A stretch of 6,242 nucleotides of DNA. It comes from Chlamydiae bacterium RIFCSPHIGHO2_12_FULL_49_9. Its GTDB lineage: Bacteria > Chlamydiota > Chlamydiia > Chlamydiales > SM23-39. Positions 6,152-6,242 of this stretch are shown here, in pieces (the first letter of the stretch is position 1; each line of letters starts with the position of its first letter). The position numbers were made by a program, and so were the translations under genes. A model generated the notes under the pieces. It saw only the letters and a list, made by a program, of their open reading frames with translations, ran no database searches and was not told the DNA's origin. The DNA lies in NCBI GenBank assembly GCA_001794935.1, contig MGLY01000086.1, forward strand, positions 19,507-25,748, read 5' to 3'.

Positions 6152-6175
6152 TAGAGGGCCTCATGGCACCCTCTA
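6152..6175 (+). promoter_or_regulatory. Hairpin enclosing the ribosome binding site and start codon of the last gene
   Basis: TAGAGGG (6152-6158) and CCCTCTA (6169-6175) form a perfect 7-bp inverted repeat with a 10-nt loop that contains the ATG at 6163. The left arm includes the GAGGG ribosome binding site, so the folded mRNA would hide it. No T-run follows, so this is not a terminator. Ribosomes ending at the murA stop (6147-6149) would melt it, which suggests translational coupling; this is inference from sequence only. Confidence 0.4.
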
Positions 6176-6242
6176 TACCTATTTGGAGACAGATTCAAAG
6201 AAAAAATATCACGCAGCCCGAAAAGCTCGCGGATTATCTCTG
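6163..6242 (+). CDS. N-terminus of a probable KamA/EpmB-family radical SAM lysine 2,3-aminomutase (partial)
   Basis: Only 26 complete codons are visible before the window ends. The translation has an IWRQIQRKNIT stretch (7-17) followed by QPEKLADYL (18-26). It resembles the N-terminal W-x-x-Q-x-x-N-x-I-x-x-x-x-x-L pattern that leads lysine 2,3-aminomutase-like radical SAM proteins; the CxxxCxxC cluster would lie beyond the window. The family moves the alpha-amino group of lysine to the beta carbon, either free lysine (KamA) or the lysine of elongation factor P (EpmB). GAGGG (6154-6158) sits 4 nt before the ATG, and only 13 bp separate it from murA, so it is probably in the same operon. The start is well supported; the family call rests on a short match from memory. 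Confidence 0.55.
   Translation, partial: MAPSIPIWRQIQRKNITQPEKLADYL

Overview
The window looks like a piece of a chlamydial chromosome, most likely from an environmental (Parachlamydia-like) lineage and not a Chlamydia species. The GluRS, IspF, MurA and CysJ-like reductase all have the sequence style I recall from chlamydial orthologs, and MurA carries the chlamydial Cys-to-Asp active-site change. A reductase gene converging on ispF is also an arrangement I recall from Chlamydia trachomatis. An ATP-grasp gene and what appears to be a KamA-family radical SAM gene point away from the genus Chlamydia itself. Base composition is moderate, in the high 40s % G+C by eye. The assignment is from memory of families; no search was run.

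Layout, left to right: (1) 1-270, the 3' end of an unrecognised plus-strand gene, closed by a strong two-part hairpin terminator (280-334). (2) 402-1925, gltX with its own candidate promoter (343-372). (3) 1906-2067 on the minus strand, a 53-residue lipoprotein gene too short for most ORF callers. It overlaps the 3' end of gltX tail to tail and has a ribosome binding site, a lipobox and a plausible sigma-70-type promoter. (4) 2125-3234, a CysJ-like NADPH:FAD reductase without the flavodoxin domain. (5) 3228-3728 on the minus strand, ispF, overlapping the reductase tail by 7 bp. (6) 3761-4708, an ATP-grasp protein of unknown substrate, divergent from ispF across only 32 bp. (7) 4749-6149, murA, 40 bp downstream and probably cotranscribed. 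(8) 6163 to the window end, the first 26 complete codons of a probable KamA-type radical SAM aminomutase, 13 bp after murA, with its ribosome binding site and start codon inside a small hairpin.

The window is very compact: no gene-free stretch exceeds 131 bp, and there are no tRNA or rRNA genes, insertion sequences, CRISPR arrays or notable repeats. Functionally it is mostly core metabolism: charging of tRNA with glutamate (gltX), the MEP isoprenoid pathway (ispF) that supplies the undecaprenyl carrier, and the first committed step of peptidoglycan precursor synthesis (murA). The less ordinary parts are the tiny lipoprotein, the stand-alone reductase, the unassigned ATP-grasp enzyme with an odd start region, and the hairpin over the last start codon. 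I see no clearly new multi-gene system here.
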